Positions 1 to 8,254 of a DNA stretch of 64,000 nt are shown piece after piece (within the stretch, counting starts at the first letter, position 1; every line of letters starts with the position of its first letter). This DNA is from an uncultured Acidobacteriia bacterium (GTDB taxonomy: Bacteria > Acidobacteriota > Terriglobia > Bryobacterales > Bryobacteraceae). Made by a program: the position numbers and the translations under genes. The stretch is from the NCBI GenBank assembly GCA_903929755.1, contig CAIYVZ010000088.1:49902-113901 (forward strand). The letters are read 5' to 3'. The notes under the pieces are model-generated. The model was not told the origin of the DNA and searched no databases. It worked only from the letters and a program-made list of their open reading frames with translations.

Positions 1-704
1 GGGGGAGACCTTCAAGAGTCAACGATGTTCCGGCAGCTCCCCGCGAGGGTTTGCACACGCTGGTGGCGAAGCCGAACGGAGACCTGTTCGCTGCCTGGTT
101 GGATCTGCGTCAGGAGGGGACCCGGTTGTATGGCGCGTCGTCAAAGGACGGCGGCCTGACATGGGGCGCCAATGTGAAGCTGTATGAATCGCCCGACGGG
201 ACGATTTGCCAGTGCTGCCATCCGAATGCCTCGGTAGCAGGTGACGGAACGCTGGAAGTCATGTGGCGGAATTGCCTGGACGGAGCCAGAGACTTCTACC
301 TGATTCGCGCCCTGGATGGCCAGACGTTTGGGAAAGCGCAGAAACTGGGTGAAGGGACATGGAAGATCAATGCTTGTCCGATGGACGGCGGCGACCTGAC
401 GCATGTGGATGGAAAGACTGTTTCGGTGTGGCGGCGTATGGAGGATATCTACATCGCCGAACCGGGCAAGGCTGAAGTTAAGGTTGGTCCAGGCCACGAT
501 GTTATGGCCGCCAGTACCGGACATTCGCTTTGGCTGCTGTACGTGCAGGGCGGGAAGGCGATGTTGTGGAACGACGGGAAGATACAGCAGGTCGGGGAAG
601 ATGTGACTTTCCCTGCCCTGGTGGCATTGGGCGACGGGCGGTTACTCGCGGCCTGGGAGCAAGGTGGAGCAATCGTGGTGAAGAAGGTCGGTCAGCAGCA
701 ATAG
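1..704 (+). CDS. Sialidase-like exported beta-propeller, C-terminal part
   Basis: The frame is open from base 3 at the window edge to a TAG at 702-704, so the gene begins outside the window and about 233 codons are visible. The fragment carries an Asp-box (SKDGGLTW, near visible residue 47), the hallmark of sialidase/BNR propellers, and a CQCCHP motif near residue 66 that recurs in acidobacterial exo-sialidase-like proteins. The late blades (LLAAWEQGG) fit the end of a propeller. It probably acts on, or binds, glycans outside the cytoplasm. The substrate cannot be told from the fold. An internal TTG at 51 could be taken as a start, but the open upstream frame keeps family-like sequence (VNDVPAAPREG), so I treat the gene as truncated by the window. 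Confidence 0.7.
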   Translation, partial: GRPSRVNDVPAAPREGLHTLVAKPNGDLFAAWLDLRQEGTRLYGASSKDGGLTWGANVKLYESPDGTICQCCHPNASVAGDGTLEVMWRNCLDGARDFYLIRALDGQTFGKAQKLGEGTWKINACPMDGGDLTHVDGKTVSVWRRMEDIYIAEPGKAEVKVGPGHDVMAASTGHSLWLLYVQGGKAMLWNDGKIQQVGEDVTFPALVALGDGRLLAAWEQGGAIVVKKVGQQQ

Positions 705-705
705 C

Positions 706-893
706 TGCTGCCTGACGGCCATTTTGGGCCAGGTGGCTGGCTGGCGCCCGACGACTTCCACCAGGTTATTCGGAGCGAGATCCATGCGGAGGAGATGCAG
801 GCCCCATTGCGGTAGAACCTGACCGTTGGCGGTCGTTTCCCTGCCCCAAAGCCGCGGCGGCGAAAAGCAGCCCAGACCGGCGAAACGAATCAT
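706..893 (-). pseudogene. Possible remnant of an exported protein gene
   Basis: A minus-strand frame opens with ATG at 891-893, overlapping the last bases of the DUF6152 gene. In the +0 frame the start reads MIRFAGLG and then turns into improbable sequence. In a neighbouring frame the same bases read LLFAAAALGQ, a good signal-peptide core and cleavage site. After about 40 bases the first frame again looks protein-like (VLPQWGLHLLRMDLAPNNLV). It then runs into the antisense of the propeller gene without a sensible end. This looks like the 5' part of an exported protein gene damaged by compensating small indels and cut short. No family is recognised. Chance cannot be excluded. Confidence 0.25.
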
Positions 894-1333
894 TTCTTCC
901 CTTGCGGCGTGGCCTCTTCGATGGGCTTGGCGTCCGGTGGTGGTGCGCCAGGCCCGGAGGAGCCGAGGAAGAGTTTGCGGCCATCGGTCAGCGTGATGTT
1001 GCGGCCATTGGCGCGAAGCTGGGTATGGTCGCGAGCCTGGTAGCCATCGACGATGACCTCGGTACCAACCTTGACTGAGTCGCGCGTGACACCACGGCGA
1101 AGGAGCGAGTTGGGGCTGCCGCCTTCAATCATCCAGACTTCCGTGCCGCCGCTGGGTTTCGTGACTTCGACGTGGATCCAGGAGTGCGGATTCACCCACT
1201 CCACTTTGATGATCTTGCCACGAAGAAGAACGGGCCTGTTGGCATCGAATTCGCCCCCAAAAGCATGGTGGGCCAGCGCAGCCGGGACGCTGATGGCGAA
1301 TAGGGCGAGGGTGGCGAGGATGGATTTGCGCAT
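890..1333 (-). CDS. DUF6152 family exported protein
   Basis: This 147-residue protein starts with a signal peptide (MRKSILATLALFAISVPAALA) followed directly by HHAFGGEFD, the typical mature N-terminus of DUF6152 proteins. The middle has the family pattern of a small beta-barrel (LRGKIIKVEWVNPHSWIHVEV, then WMIEGGSPNSLLRRG). The tail is rich in Pro and Gly. The start is supported by AAGGA six bases upstream. It is the last gene of a leftward three-gene operon, 11 bases after the preceding gene. The family has no proven function. Its OB-like strand pattern suggests binding rather than catalysis, which is inference. The location is periplasmic or extracellular. Confidence 0.85.
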   Translation of the reverse strand: MRKSILATLALFAISVPAALAHHAFGGEFDANRPVLLRGKIIKVEWVNPHSWIHVEVTKPSGGTEVWMIEGGSPNSLLRRGVTRDSVKVGTEVIVDGYQARDHTQLRANGRNITLTDGRKLFLGSSGPGAPPPDAKPIEEATPQGKK

Positions 1334-1344
1334 GGGAAGTCCTT

Positions 1345-2370
1345 CTATTTCTTAGCAGCCTGCTCGGCCTCGCGCAAGCGGGCTCCGCGCAGGATGTCAC
1401 TCATCGAGTAGTTTGCTTCATGACAGGCGTATTCGTACATGGGTTCGCTGGTCTGGGGCCAGGCGTACTCGCCGGTCCAGGGGCGGTCCCAGGTGTCGGG
1501 ATCGTCGAGGGTGAAGCGGTAGAGCAGCGTTTTCGCGTCCAGGCGGGAGATACGCTCCACCACATGGAGGTTTTCGGTCGCATTGCGGAAGCGGGTCTTA
1601 TCGGTGAAGTTGGTGGTGTCGATGACCAGCGTGTCGCCTTCCCAGTGACCGACGGAATCGCCCAGCCACTGGCGAATTGTTTTGGGGAGATGCTCCGAGT
1701 TCATGCGAATGATGCGGGCGTCGTGCACCATTTCGGTGAGGATCATCACCGAATCTTTCGTCTGCACAATCTGGTGGAGGTTGTTGTAGAAGTAGTTGGG
1801 CAGCGCAGGGGGCCCCGACGTGGAGGCAAAACCGAGCAGGCAGCGCTCGCCTAAGGGGCGGCGCTCAGGATCGTCATAGGCTCCCGCAGGCTCCAGGCCA
1901 GGGTCTTTGCTTTCCAGCGCATCGGAAGTGGGCGCAAGGGCGCGCTGAGCGGCGATGCGGGCGCGGGCTTTCTGGTTCAGCGGCGGCACTCGACCATCGG
2001 CGGGATCGACCAGGATGGAGGCGCGCTTCTCACCGCGAACCACGGTGAGGGAGTTCCCCATGTCGAGCCAGAACGTGTTGTAGCCACCCACATTGCCGGC
2101 GGCTCCGCCGGAGCCATCGCCACCTTTGGGCGGGGCTTTTCGATCCGCTGCGATAGGTTGGTCACCGGCGGCGTTCTGGGCGGCAATCAGCTTTTCGGCG
2201 GCTTCGGCTTCGGCCTTACTGAGAACCAGTCTGGAGCCGGCCGCGCGTTCCAGCGGCGTAAGAGTGGCCGCGTCGTACATGCCCTGAAAGTCGGGATGGC
2301 CATCGGGGAGACGCGGCGTCTGCGCGGTGCAAGTAAGCGCAAGGGCCGTGAAGGCGAGAAGGATTTTCAT
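1345..2370 (-). CDS. Exported protein of the GDTLVIDTTNF family, paralog 1
   Basis: This 341-residue protein has a short signal peptide (MKILLAFTALALTCTAQ), then PRLPDGHPDFQGMYD, a common start of a large unnamed family in Acidobacteria. The conserved core is near residues 235-275: WLGDSVGHWEGDTLVIDTTNF, then LHVVERISR. After it come RFTLDDPDTWDRPW and an acidic motif near YEYACHEANY. The start has GGAG eight bases upstream. It shares the core with the next gene of the operon (2383-3207), so the two are paralogs. No enzyme activity is established for the family. It may be a periplasmic beta-rich binding protein, but this is a guess. Confidence 0.75.
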   Translation of the reverse strand: MKILLAFTALALTCTAQTPRLPDGHPDFQGMYDAATLTPLERAAGSRLVLSKAEAEAAEKLIAAQNAAGDQPIAADRKAPPKGGDGSGGAAGNVGGYNTFWLDMGNSLTVVRGEKRASILVDPADGRVPPLNQKARARIAAQRALAPTSDALESKDPGLEPAGAYDDPERRPLGERCLLGFASTSGPPALPNYFYNNLHQIVQTKDSVMILTEMVHDARIIRMNSEHLPKTIRQWLGDSVGHWEGDTLVIDTTNFTDKTRFRNATENLHVVERISRLDAKTLLYRFTLDDPDTWDRPWTGEYAWPQTSEPMYEYACHEANYSMSDILRGARLREAEQAAKK

Positions 2371-2382
2371 CAGATAAGCTCC

Positions 2383-3207
2383 TTAGCGGAAAAGCGGCTT
2401 CTTGCGGAATGGACCGTAGACAAGTTCTTCCACAAATTCGACGCATTTGAAGTCCATCACCCGGGCGTTTTTCTCCTGACGGCGATAGAGCGCCATGCTC
2501 ATTTTCCAGGGACGGGTGAAGACGTTGGCGTCTTCAATCGTGGCCTCGTAACGGATAACGTCGGGGCTGGTGCGGGTGTAGCGTTCCACGACGTGAAGCG
2601 CTTCGGAATGGAAGTTGCCGGAGCGGTCGAACCAGGTGGAATCGTTGAAACCGGTGACGTCGATGACCAGCGTGTCGCCCTCCCAGCGGCCCACGGACTG
2701 GCCCATCCAGGAATCCACCGGAGCGGGGCCTGGGTCTCTGAAATAGATATCGCGGACGGCCCCGGCATATTCGTAGGTGAAGAAGACGCCCTTCGCGGAC
2801 TGCAGGATCTGGAACGGGTACGGCATATAGGTGGCGCGCGGAACGCCAGGCAGGTAGCACTTGATTTCAGGATCGCGTTCGAGCCATTTTTCGCGATTTT
2901 CGTCGCGTTTGGCAAGGGCCTCGGGCTTGTAGGGGAGCGGGCCACCATCGACAACGCCGACACCAGGCGGGACGGAGCCGACAGCTCCGAGCGCGAGGAC
3001 GGGGGCGGCTGGTACGGGGCCATAGGGGCCTTTCTGCGTAGCCAAAGCCGGGCGCGCCATGTGCATTTCGACATCGTAATTGGCCTCATTGATTACTTGC
3101 CAGATGCCGTTGAGGTCAGGGTGCGTGCTGCCAGCGACTCGGGGAGCGCGCCAGGTTTGGGCCGACACGCTGAGAACGAATAGAAATACAATGCAGAGTT
3201 TCTTCAT
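2383..3207 (-). CDS. Exported protein of the GDTLVIDTTNF family, paralog 2
   Basis: This 274-residue protein starts at the ATG at 3205-3207, because the signal peptide (MKKLCIVFLFVLSVSAQ) begins there. A longer frame to 3261 adds 18 unlikely residues. The mature part opens with STHPDLNGIWQ and carries, near residues 165-205, SVGRWEGDTLVIDVTGF and LHVVERYTR, the same core as paralog 1. A middle segment (YLPGVPRATYMPYPFQI) is also typical of the family. It is the first gene of the DUF6152 operon. A TAGCCT hexamer (3221-3226, minus strand) lies 13 bases before the ATG and could be its -10 box. Function unknown; exported. Confidence 0.75.
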   Translation of the reverse strand: MKKLCIVFLFVLSVSAQTWRAPRVAGSTHPDLNGIWQVINEANYDVEMHMARPALATQKGPYGPVPAAPVLALGAVGSVPPGVGVVDGGPLPYKPEALAKRDENREKWLERDPEIKCYLPGVPRATYMPYPFQILQSAKGVFFTYEYAGAVRDIYFRDPGPAPVDSWMGQSVGRWEGDTLVIDVTGFNDSTWFDRSGNFHSEALHVVERYTRTSPDVIRYEATIEDANVFTRPWKMSMALYRRQEKNARVMDFKCVEFVEELVYGPFRKKPLFR

Positions 3208-3296
3208 CGAGGCAGAGATCAGGCTAGCAGTTTTTTGGGATCTGCGCTGAAGTACCGCCATTCCAGCCAGTAGCCGGGTGGTGTTCGGACGGTGAG

Positions 3297-3326
3297 CCCC
3301 TCACGGTTCACGGCTACCGTGAGGGG
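3297..3326. terminator. Perfect 11-bp hairpin between two leftward units
   Basis: CCCCTCACGGT (3297-3307) and its exact complement ACCGTGAGGGG (3316-3326) flank an 8-base loop. The hairpin lies 79 bases after the stop of the dienelactone hydrolase gene and 90 bases before the DUF6152 operon start. It could end the ftsK-hydrolase transcript. No T-run follows on either strand, so it is not a classical intrinsic terminator. An operator for the downstream operon is the alternative. Confidence 0.4.
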
Positions 3327-3404
3327 TGGATGAACGCCGCGCTCCGGGTTGCTTGCGGGAAAGCTCAGCAGCTATTGGGAATGCAGGTCGCGACCGACCG
3401 CGGC

Positions 3405-4262
3405 TTAGAGAGCTTTGCCGTACAGCGCCAGCAGACGACTCCAGGCTTTCTCGGCGAGGGCTTCGTTATAGACCTGCGAGTCGGGCGGGCACCAGCCGTG
3501 GGCGGCGCCGTAGACTTCGATTTCGGCCGAGAGTTTGGCGGCTTCGAAGGTTTCCTTGAGGGTGTCCTTGTCCTTGGGGGCTCGCTTGTCGTCGTTGTCG
3601 GCGATGGCGATCAGGAAAGACGCCTTTGTCTTCGCGGCCTGCAGGTGGGGGCTGTTGGGGGTGGCGGTGACGAGGCCGCCACCGTGGAAGGAGCCGACAG
3701 CTCCCACGCGGTCGGGGACGGCGGCGGCGGTGCGGAAGGCGATGGGGCCACCCATGCAGTAGCCCTGCGTGCCGACCTTCTTGCTCTTGTTCACAGAAGG
3801 CTGCTGGTCCAGCCAGGCGATGAAGGCCTTCGCGTCGGTCATGTGAGTGCCTTCGTTCAGGCCCTGGGCCAGAGGCATCATCTGGGCGATTGGCGGGTTC
3901 GGGCCACCGCCGGGGCTCGGAGCCTTCTGCGCGCGGTAGAAGGGGTTCACCACCAGCACGGAATAGCCGGATTCGGCGAGGCGCTTGCCCATCTGCCGGA
4001 AGGCGGGGCGCAGGCCAAAAATGTCGGGCCAGATGAGAACGGCCGGGGCGTTGCCGGTGGCTGCGTGCACGAAATAGCAGTCGGCGGTACCATCGGGCGT
4101 CTTGATTTCTACGTTGCTTTCGGTCACCGCCGCGGCGTTGGCGACGGCGGGCAGCAGCATGGACATGCTGGCTCCCAGAATGGCGCCAAATTGTTTGCGG
4201 GTTACCAGACCGCGGGCTTCGTAATCCTGCCGGTCGTCTTCAAAATGATCCAGATCACACAT
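3405..4262 (-). CDS. Dienelactone hydrolase family protein
   Basis: This 285-residue alpha/beta hydrolase of the dienelactone hydrolase family shows the expected triad: Cys in GYCMGG near residue 167, Asp in IADNDDKRAP near 224 and His in AAHGWCPP near 254. Members open cyclic esters such as dienelactones, though many have broader esterase roles, so the substrate here is open. The N-terminus (MCDLDHFEDDRQDYEARGLVTRKQFG) leads into a hydrophobic stretch ending AVANA, a Tat-like signal with RK rather than RR, which suggests export. The start at 4262 is chosen over 4352 because GAGGAG lies seven bases upstream. It follows ftsK by 59 bases. Confidence 0.85.
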   Translation of the reverse strand: MCDLDHFEDDRQDYEARGLVTRKQFGAILGASMSMLLPAVANAAAVTESNVEIKTPDGTADCYFVHAATGNAPAVLIWPDIFGLRPAFRQMGKRLAESGYSVLVVNPFYRAQKAPSPGGGPNPPIAQMMPLAQGLNEGTHMTDAKAFIAWLDQQPSVNKSKKVGTQGYCMGGPIAFRTAAAVPDRVGAVGSFHGGGLVTATPNSPHLQAAKTKASFLIAIADNDDKRAPKDKDTLKETFEAAKLSAEIEVYGAAHGWCPPDSQVYNEALAEKAWSRLLALYGKAL

Positions 4263-4321
4263 AGAGTCTCTCCTCAGGTAGCAGGGTACAACACTGCCGG
4301 GTCCGCGTTGTGTAAATTTGC

Positions 4322-6784
4322 TTAGAGGACCGGCTCTACCTCTCGAACCCAATCCGGACTCTTCAACACTTCGCGCGGTTTGCTGCCGTCGGGCGGGCCG
4401 ATGATGCCGTCTTTGTACATCATGTCGAGAATGCGGGCGGCTCGGCCGTAGCCGAGGCGGAGGCGGCGCTGGAGCGTGGAAGTGGACGCTTTGCCCATCT
4501 CCAGAACCACGCGAATAGCGTCTTCATACATGGGATCCTGATCGCCCACGTCGACCACTTCGCCATCCTGCTCGCCGTCGTCGGTAGGCGGCGCGATGAG
4601 GTAGCTCTGGTCGTATTCCGGCTTTGCCTGCTTCTTCCAGAAGTCGACGACCCCGGTGATTTCGGTTTCCGTGACGAACGCACCGTGGACGCGGGTGAGG
4701 CGCGAGGAACCGGGCGGCAAGTACAGCATGTCGCCTTTGCCCAGCAGGTGTTCCGCGCCCATCACGTCGAGAACGGTACGGCTGTCCACTCTGGTAGCGA
4801 CCCGGAACGAAATGCGGGCCGGGAAGTTGGCTTTGATAATGCCGGTGATCACATCGACGGACGGGCGCTGCGTGGCCAGCACGAGGTGCATGCCGACGGC
4901 GCGCGCCATCTGCGCCAGACGCGTGACGGACTCTTCCACGTTACGGCCTTCCAGGATCATCAGATCGGCCAATTCGTCGATGAGAATCAGGATGTAGGGC
5001 AGCGGTTTGAGTTCGTCGACCGGCTCCCGGTTTTCCTGCTCCTCAAAGAGGCTGCGGGGCTGATTCCTGAGGAGCGCGACCTTCTTGTTGAACTGATCAA
5101 TGTTGCGGGCACCGTGTTCGGCGAGGAGGCGAAGGCGGCGCTCCATTTCGAGAACCGCATTCTTCAGCGCATTAGTAGCCTTGCGGGGGTCGGTGATGAC
5201 CGGCGTCAGCAAGTGCGGAATCCCTTCGTACATGCCGAGTTCCACGCGTTTGGGATCGACCATGATCATGCGGACCTCATCGGGAGTCGATTTATAGAGA
5301 ACCGACATGATGAGGGAGTTGATCATAACCGATTTGCCCGAGCCGGTAGAACCGGCGATCAGAGCGTGGGGCATGGTTTCGAGCGTGGCGACTTTGATGC
5401 GACCGTTGATATCCTTGCCCATGGAGATGGTGAGGTGCGAGGGCGAGGCTTCGAATTCTTCAGATTCCAGGACGGCGCGCAGGCTGATGACGTCGCGCTT
5501 GCGATTCGGGACTTCGATACCGATAGTCGGGCGACCGGGGATGCGTTCAATCAGGATGGATTCGGCCTGGAGCCCGAGGCAGAGATCTTCGTGCAGCGCG
5601 ATGATGCGACTGTATTTGATGCCCGCTTCGGGTTTGAACTCGAAGGTGGTGACGACGGGGCCGGGATTGATCTGAACCACGGAGCCAAGAACGTTGAACT
5701 CCTCGAACTTGGCCTTGATGGCGGCAGCAGTGTCTTTTAGCTCCTGTTCGTCGAAGGCGGAACGTACCGGAATCTCATTCAGCAGATCGGTGGAAGGTAG
5801 CCGGAAAATGGTGGGGAGCTTCGGGGCCGTGTCGCGCTTGGCGACGACCTTGGCAAAGGGGAATTCCACCACGTTGCCGGGAGTTGGATCCAGGTCATCC
5901 AGACGACGAATGGGGATGTCGTCAGAGTCAGCTGCCGCAACCTCGTCGGCCAGAACTTCCTGAGCCAGCATTTCGGGCGGGTCTTCCCAGGGCATGGTTT
6001 CCACGACCGGCTCGGGCGTACGGTTGCGAGTCCGCGCAGTGGGCATGGGCTGGGGAACGATGGGCGGCGAGTCGTCGTAAGAGACCACAGGTTCCATCTC
6101 GTTAGCAACCACCTCAGCCACAACCACGGGCGCTGGAAGAAGTGCTCTGCGCTGCAGCCGGGCTTCATGGCGCGCGACGGTGGCCTGCTGCCGGCGCTCC
6201 AGATAGGCGCGCCAGGTTGCGCTCAGACGCCGGAAGAAGGTAAAGATCGGCACAAACCATCGGCTAAATGCAGCGAGCGTGAAGGTAGAGACAACATAGA
6301 GGGCCAGAATCAGGATGGTGGCCAGAACGACCACCGTGCCTGCCAGATTGAGCACCGGCAAGAGCGATTCAGCGATGAGGAAGCCGACAGCGCCGCCGGG
6401 AGTGATGGTGTTTTCGAAGAGACGCCAGTCCGGCAAGAGAGCGGCGAGACCGGCGGCGGAACCGAGAAGGAGCGCTGAACCGGCGAGCTTAATGCCAGGC
6501 GCGTCAATCGCTTCCGAGCGAATCCACTTCCAGCCGAGGGCGAAGAGAAGGAAAGGAAAAACCATGGCGGCGAAGCCGAAGGACTGAAGGAAGAAATCGG
6601 CGAAATACGCGCCAACAGGTCCGATCAGGTTCAGGGCTTTGCCTGGTCCGGTAACGGTATTCAGTGAAGCGTCTGCAGGGTGAAAGGACGCAAAGCTAAG
6701 CAGGGCAAGTATCCCTGTCGCAAGAAACACTACGCCGACCGCCTCATTGAGGCGTTCAGATTGGGTGGGAGTAAAAAGCTTCAT
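4322..6784 (-). CDS. ftsK: DNA translocase FtsK/SpoIIIE
   Basis: This 820-residue protein pumps double-stranded DNA at the division septum to clear chromosome dimers and termini. The N-terminal 190 residues hold about four membrane helices. A variable acidic linker follows (about 200-330), then the alpha/beta motor with Walker A GSTGSGKS (near 475-485), Walker B-like ILILIDELADLM and the ATQRPSVDVITG segment. The C-terminal gamma winged helix (from about 755, DPMYEDAIRVVLEMGKAST) would read polar DNA signals. Length and order are normal for FtsK. It lies between an amidase gene (30 bases away) and the hydrolase gene, all leftward. No strong Shine-Dalgarno is seen before the ATG at 6784. Confidence 0.95.
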   Translation of the reverse strand: MKLFTPTQSERLNEAVGVVFLATGILALLSFASFHPADASLNTVTGPGKALNLIGPVGAYFADFFLQSFGFAAMVFPFLLFALGWKWIRSEAIDAPGIKLAGSALLLGSAAGLAALLPDWRLFENTITPGGAVGFLIAESLLPVLNLAGTVVVLATILILALYVVSTFTLAAFSRWFVPIFTFFRRLSATWRAYLERRQQATVARHEARLQRRALLPAPVVVAEVVANEMEPVVSYDDSPPIVPQPMPTARTRNRTPEPVVETMPWEDPPEMLAQEVLADEVAAADSDDIPIRRLDDLDPTPGNVVEFPFAKVVAKRDTAPKLPTIFRLPSTDLLNEIPVRSAFDEQELKDTAAAIKAKFEEFNVLGSVVQINPGPVVTTFEFKPEAGIKYSRIIALHEDLCLGLQAESILIERIPGRPTIGIEVPNRKRDVISLRAVLESEEFEASPSHLTISMGKDINGRIKVATLETMPHALIAGSTGSGKSVMINSLIMSVLYKSTPDEVRMIMVDPKRVELGMYEGIPHLLTPVITDPRKATNALKNAVLEMERRLRLLAEHGARNIDQFNKKVALLRNQPRSLFEEQENREPVDELKPLPYILILIDELADLMILEGRNVEESVTRLAQMARAVGMHLVLATQRPSVDVITGIIKANFPARISFRVATRVDSRTVLDVMGAEHLLGKGDMLYLPPGSSRLTRVHGAFVTETEITGVVDFWKKQAKPEYDQSYLIAPPTDDGEQDGEVVDVGDQDPMYEDAIRVVLEMGKASTSTLQRRLRLGYGRAARILDMMYKDGIIGPPDGSKPREVLKSPDWVREVEPVL

Positions 6785-6814
6785 CCGCTGGCGGCAGAAG
6801 AGAGCAGAGCCTTA

Positions 6815-8230
6815 TTAGTATGGCACTTTCCCGGTCGCGGTGCCAGAAGATGGCTGCCAGCCCCCCAGAGCCTGCTCCAGAAGGAGCACGACCGCCAGTG
6901 CGATGTCTTCGCGCCAGGGTGCGGCGGCAACCTGCACCCCGATGGGAAGACCTTCGGGCGAAGTGCCGCACCGGACTACGGCGGCGGGCCAGCCGGTGAG
7001 ATTGTGCGTCATCGTATAGCTGAAGCCGGGGAAGACATTGTCGTGAATGGTGTGCCCGTGGGGGACGGCGGGGGAGGAGGCGACAGGGGACAACAGAACG
7101 TCGCAGGTGTTGAGATACGCGTGCATTTCGGTGCGAAAGGCATCGATTTCGGACCAGTATTTGGCAAACCCCGCAATATCCGTCCTGTGCTGCTCCAGTT
7201 TGGCCAGCCAGCCCTGAAGGAGAGGGTGGGTTTGGTGGCTGCCGATGGACGTAAGAAAGTCGCGCAGCCCGTCTCCGCCATCCGGGCCTAAGAACTTCAT
7301 TTCCAGGTCGTAACTGCGACTGATGGCCGCGGGGTGGCGCTCTTCAACCTGGGCTCCGGCCTGCTGGAGCGCGAGGGCGGCGTTGCGGACGGTAGCTGCG
7401 GTAGCGGGGTCGGCGGCAAGAATTCCGTTGTCAGTAAAGAAGGCGACGCGGAGCTGGTTGAGGGCGGGCGGAGCGTGGAGCGGCATGGGGACATGGGTCC
7501 GGTCCTCGCCATCGCTGGTGATGAGGAGAGGGAGCATGGCGATAAGGTCTTCAACCCGGCGGGCCATGGGGCCGATCTGCCAGAGGGTTTCGATCCAGCC
7601 ACCGGGGGGCGGAACGTGGCCTGTGCGGGGCAAGCGTCCCGAGGTGGGTTTCAGGCTGGCGACGCCACAGTAATGGGCGGGCAGACGGACGGAGCCTGCT
7701 GCGTCACTACCGAGACCGAAGGGGGAGCCACAGGCGGCGAGGAGGGCGGCTTCGCCTCCGCTGGAGCCGCCGGAGGTGCGGGTCAGGTCATAGGGATTGT
7801 TGGTACGACCGCGAAAGAGATTATCGCTTTCGAAGGCGAAGAGGAGGTCGGGCAGGTTGGTGTGGGCGAGAGGGATGGCTCCGGCAGCCCGGAGTTTGGC
7901 GACCAAAGCGGCATCGCGGGGGGAAGGCGGGTTATCGCGGTAACCGAGGGTTCCGGCGGTGCAGACGGTGCCTGCTACGGCAATGGAATCCTTCACCGAA
8001 AAGGGAACGCCTTCGAAAGGGCGCAGTTCCCTGCCCTGGGAGCGGCGGGAATCGGCGACATCGGCGGCGAGGAGGGCGGAATCGGCCCAAACTTCGGCGG
8101 CGGCATTGAGAGCAGGGTTCACTTCGGCGAGGCGATGGAGGTGCAACGTAACCAGTTCGCGGGATGACATTTCGCGGCTGCGAATGAGTTGCGCCTGGGC
8201 CACGCCGGAGAGAGAAAGGACGGAGTTCAT
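6815..8230 (-). CDS. Amidase (amidase signature family)
   Basis: This 471-residue amidase-signature hydrolase has the Ser-cisSer-Lys triad: Lys in FSVKDSIA near residue 79, cis-Ser in TSGGSSGGEAA near 153 and nucleophile Ser in GSDAAGSVRLPA near 176. Members cleave amide bonds in amides, amino-acid amides or acylated amines. The GatA-like core is present, but no gatB or gatC is nearby, so I would not call it a tRNA amidotransferase subunit. No signal peptide is seen, so it is cytoplasmic. The start at 8230 is chosen because sequence before it is not family-like and TACAAT (8240-8245, minus strand) lies nine bases upstream with no Shine-Dalgarno, which suggests a leaderless message. It diverges from the kinase gene. 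Confidence 0.85.
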   Translation of the reverse strand: MNSVLSLSGVAQAQLIRSREMSSRELVTLHLHRLAEVNPALNAAAEVWADSALLAADVADSRRSQGRELRPFEGVPFSVKDSIAVAGTVCTAGTLGYRDNPPSPRDAALVAKLRAAGAIPLAHTNLPDLLFAFESDNLFRGRTNNPYDLTRTSGGSSGGEAALLAACGSPFGLGSDAAGSVRLPAHYCGVASLKPTSGRLPRTGHVPPPGGWIETLWQIGPMARRVEDLIAMLPLLITSDGEDRTHVPMPLHAPPALNQLRVAFFTDNGILAADPATAATVRNAALALQQAGAQVEERHPAAISRSYDLEMKFLGPDGGDGLRDFLTSIGSHQTHPLLQGWLAKLEQHRTDIAGFAKYWSEIDAFRTEMHAYLNTCDVLLSPVASSPAVPHGHTIHDNVFPGFSYTMTHNLTGWPAAVVRCGTSPEGLPIGVQVAAAPWREDIALAVVLLLEQALGGWQPSSGTATGKVPY

Positions 8231-8234
8231 GGAA

Positions 8235-8251
8235 CCCCGATTGTAGCGGGG
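8235..8251. promoter_or_regulatory. Palindrome CCCCG-N7-CGGGG in a divergent promoter
   Basis: The 24 bases between the amidase start (8230) and the kinase start (8255) hold CCCCG (8235-8239) and CGGGG (8247-8251) around ATTGTAG. On the minus strand the spacer reads TACAAT, a good -10 box nine bases before the amidase ATG. A protein bound here would block both genes. It could also simply be the promoter with a chance repeat. Confidence 0.4.
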
Positions 8252-8254
8252 ATA

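Noticed and set aside
6815..8230. Amidase as GatA of the tRNA amidotransferase
   Set aside because: No gatB or gatC is nearby and the substrate region differs in the parts I can compare by memory.
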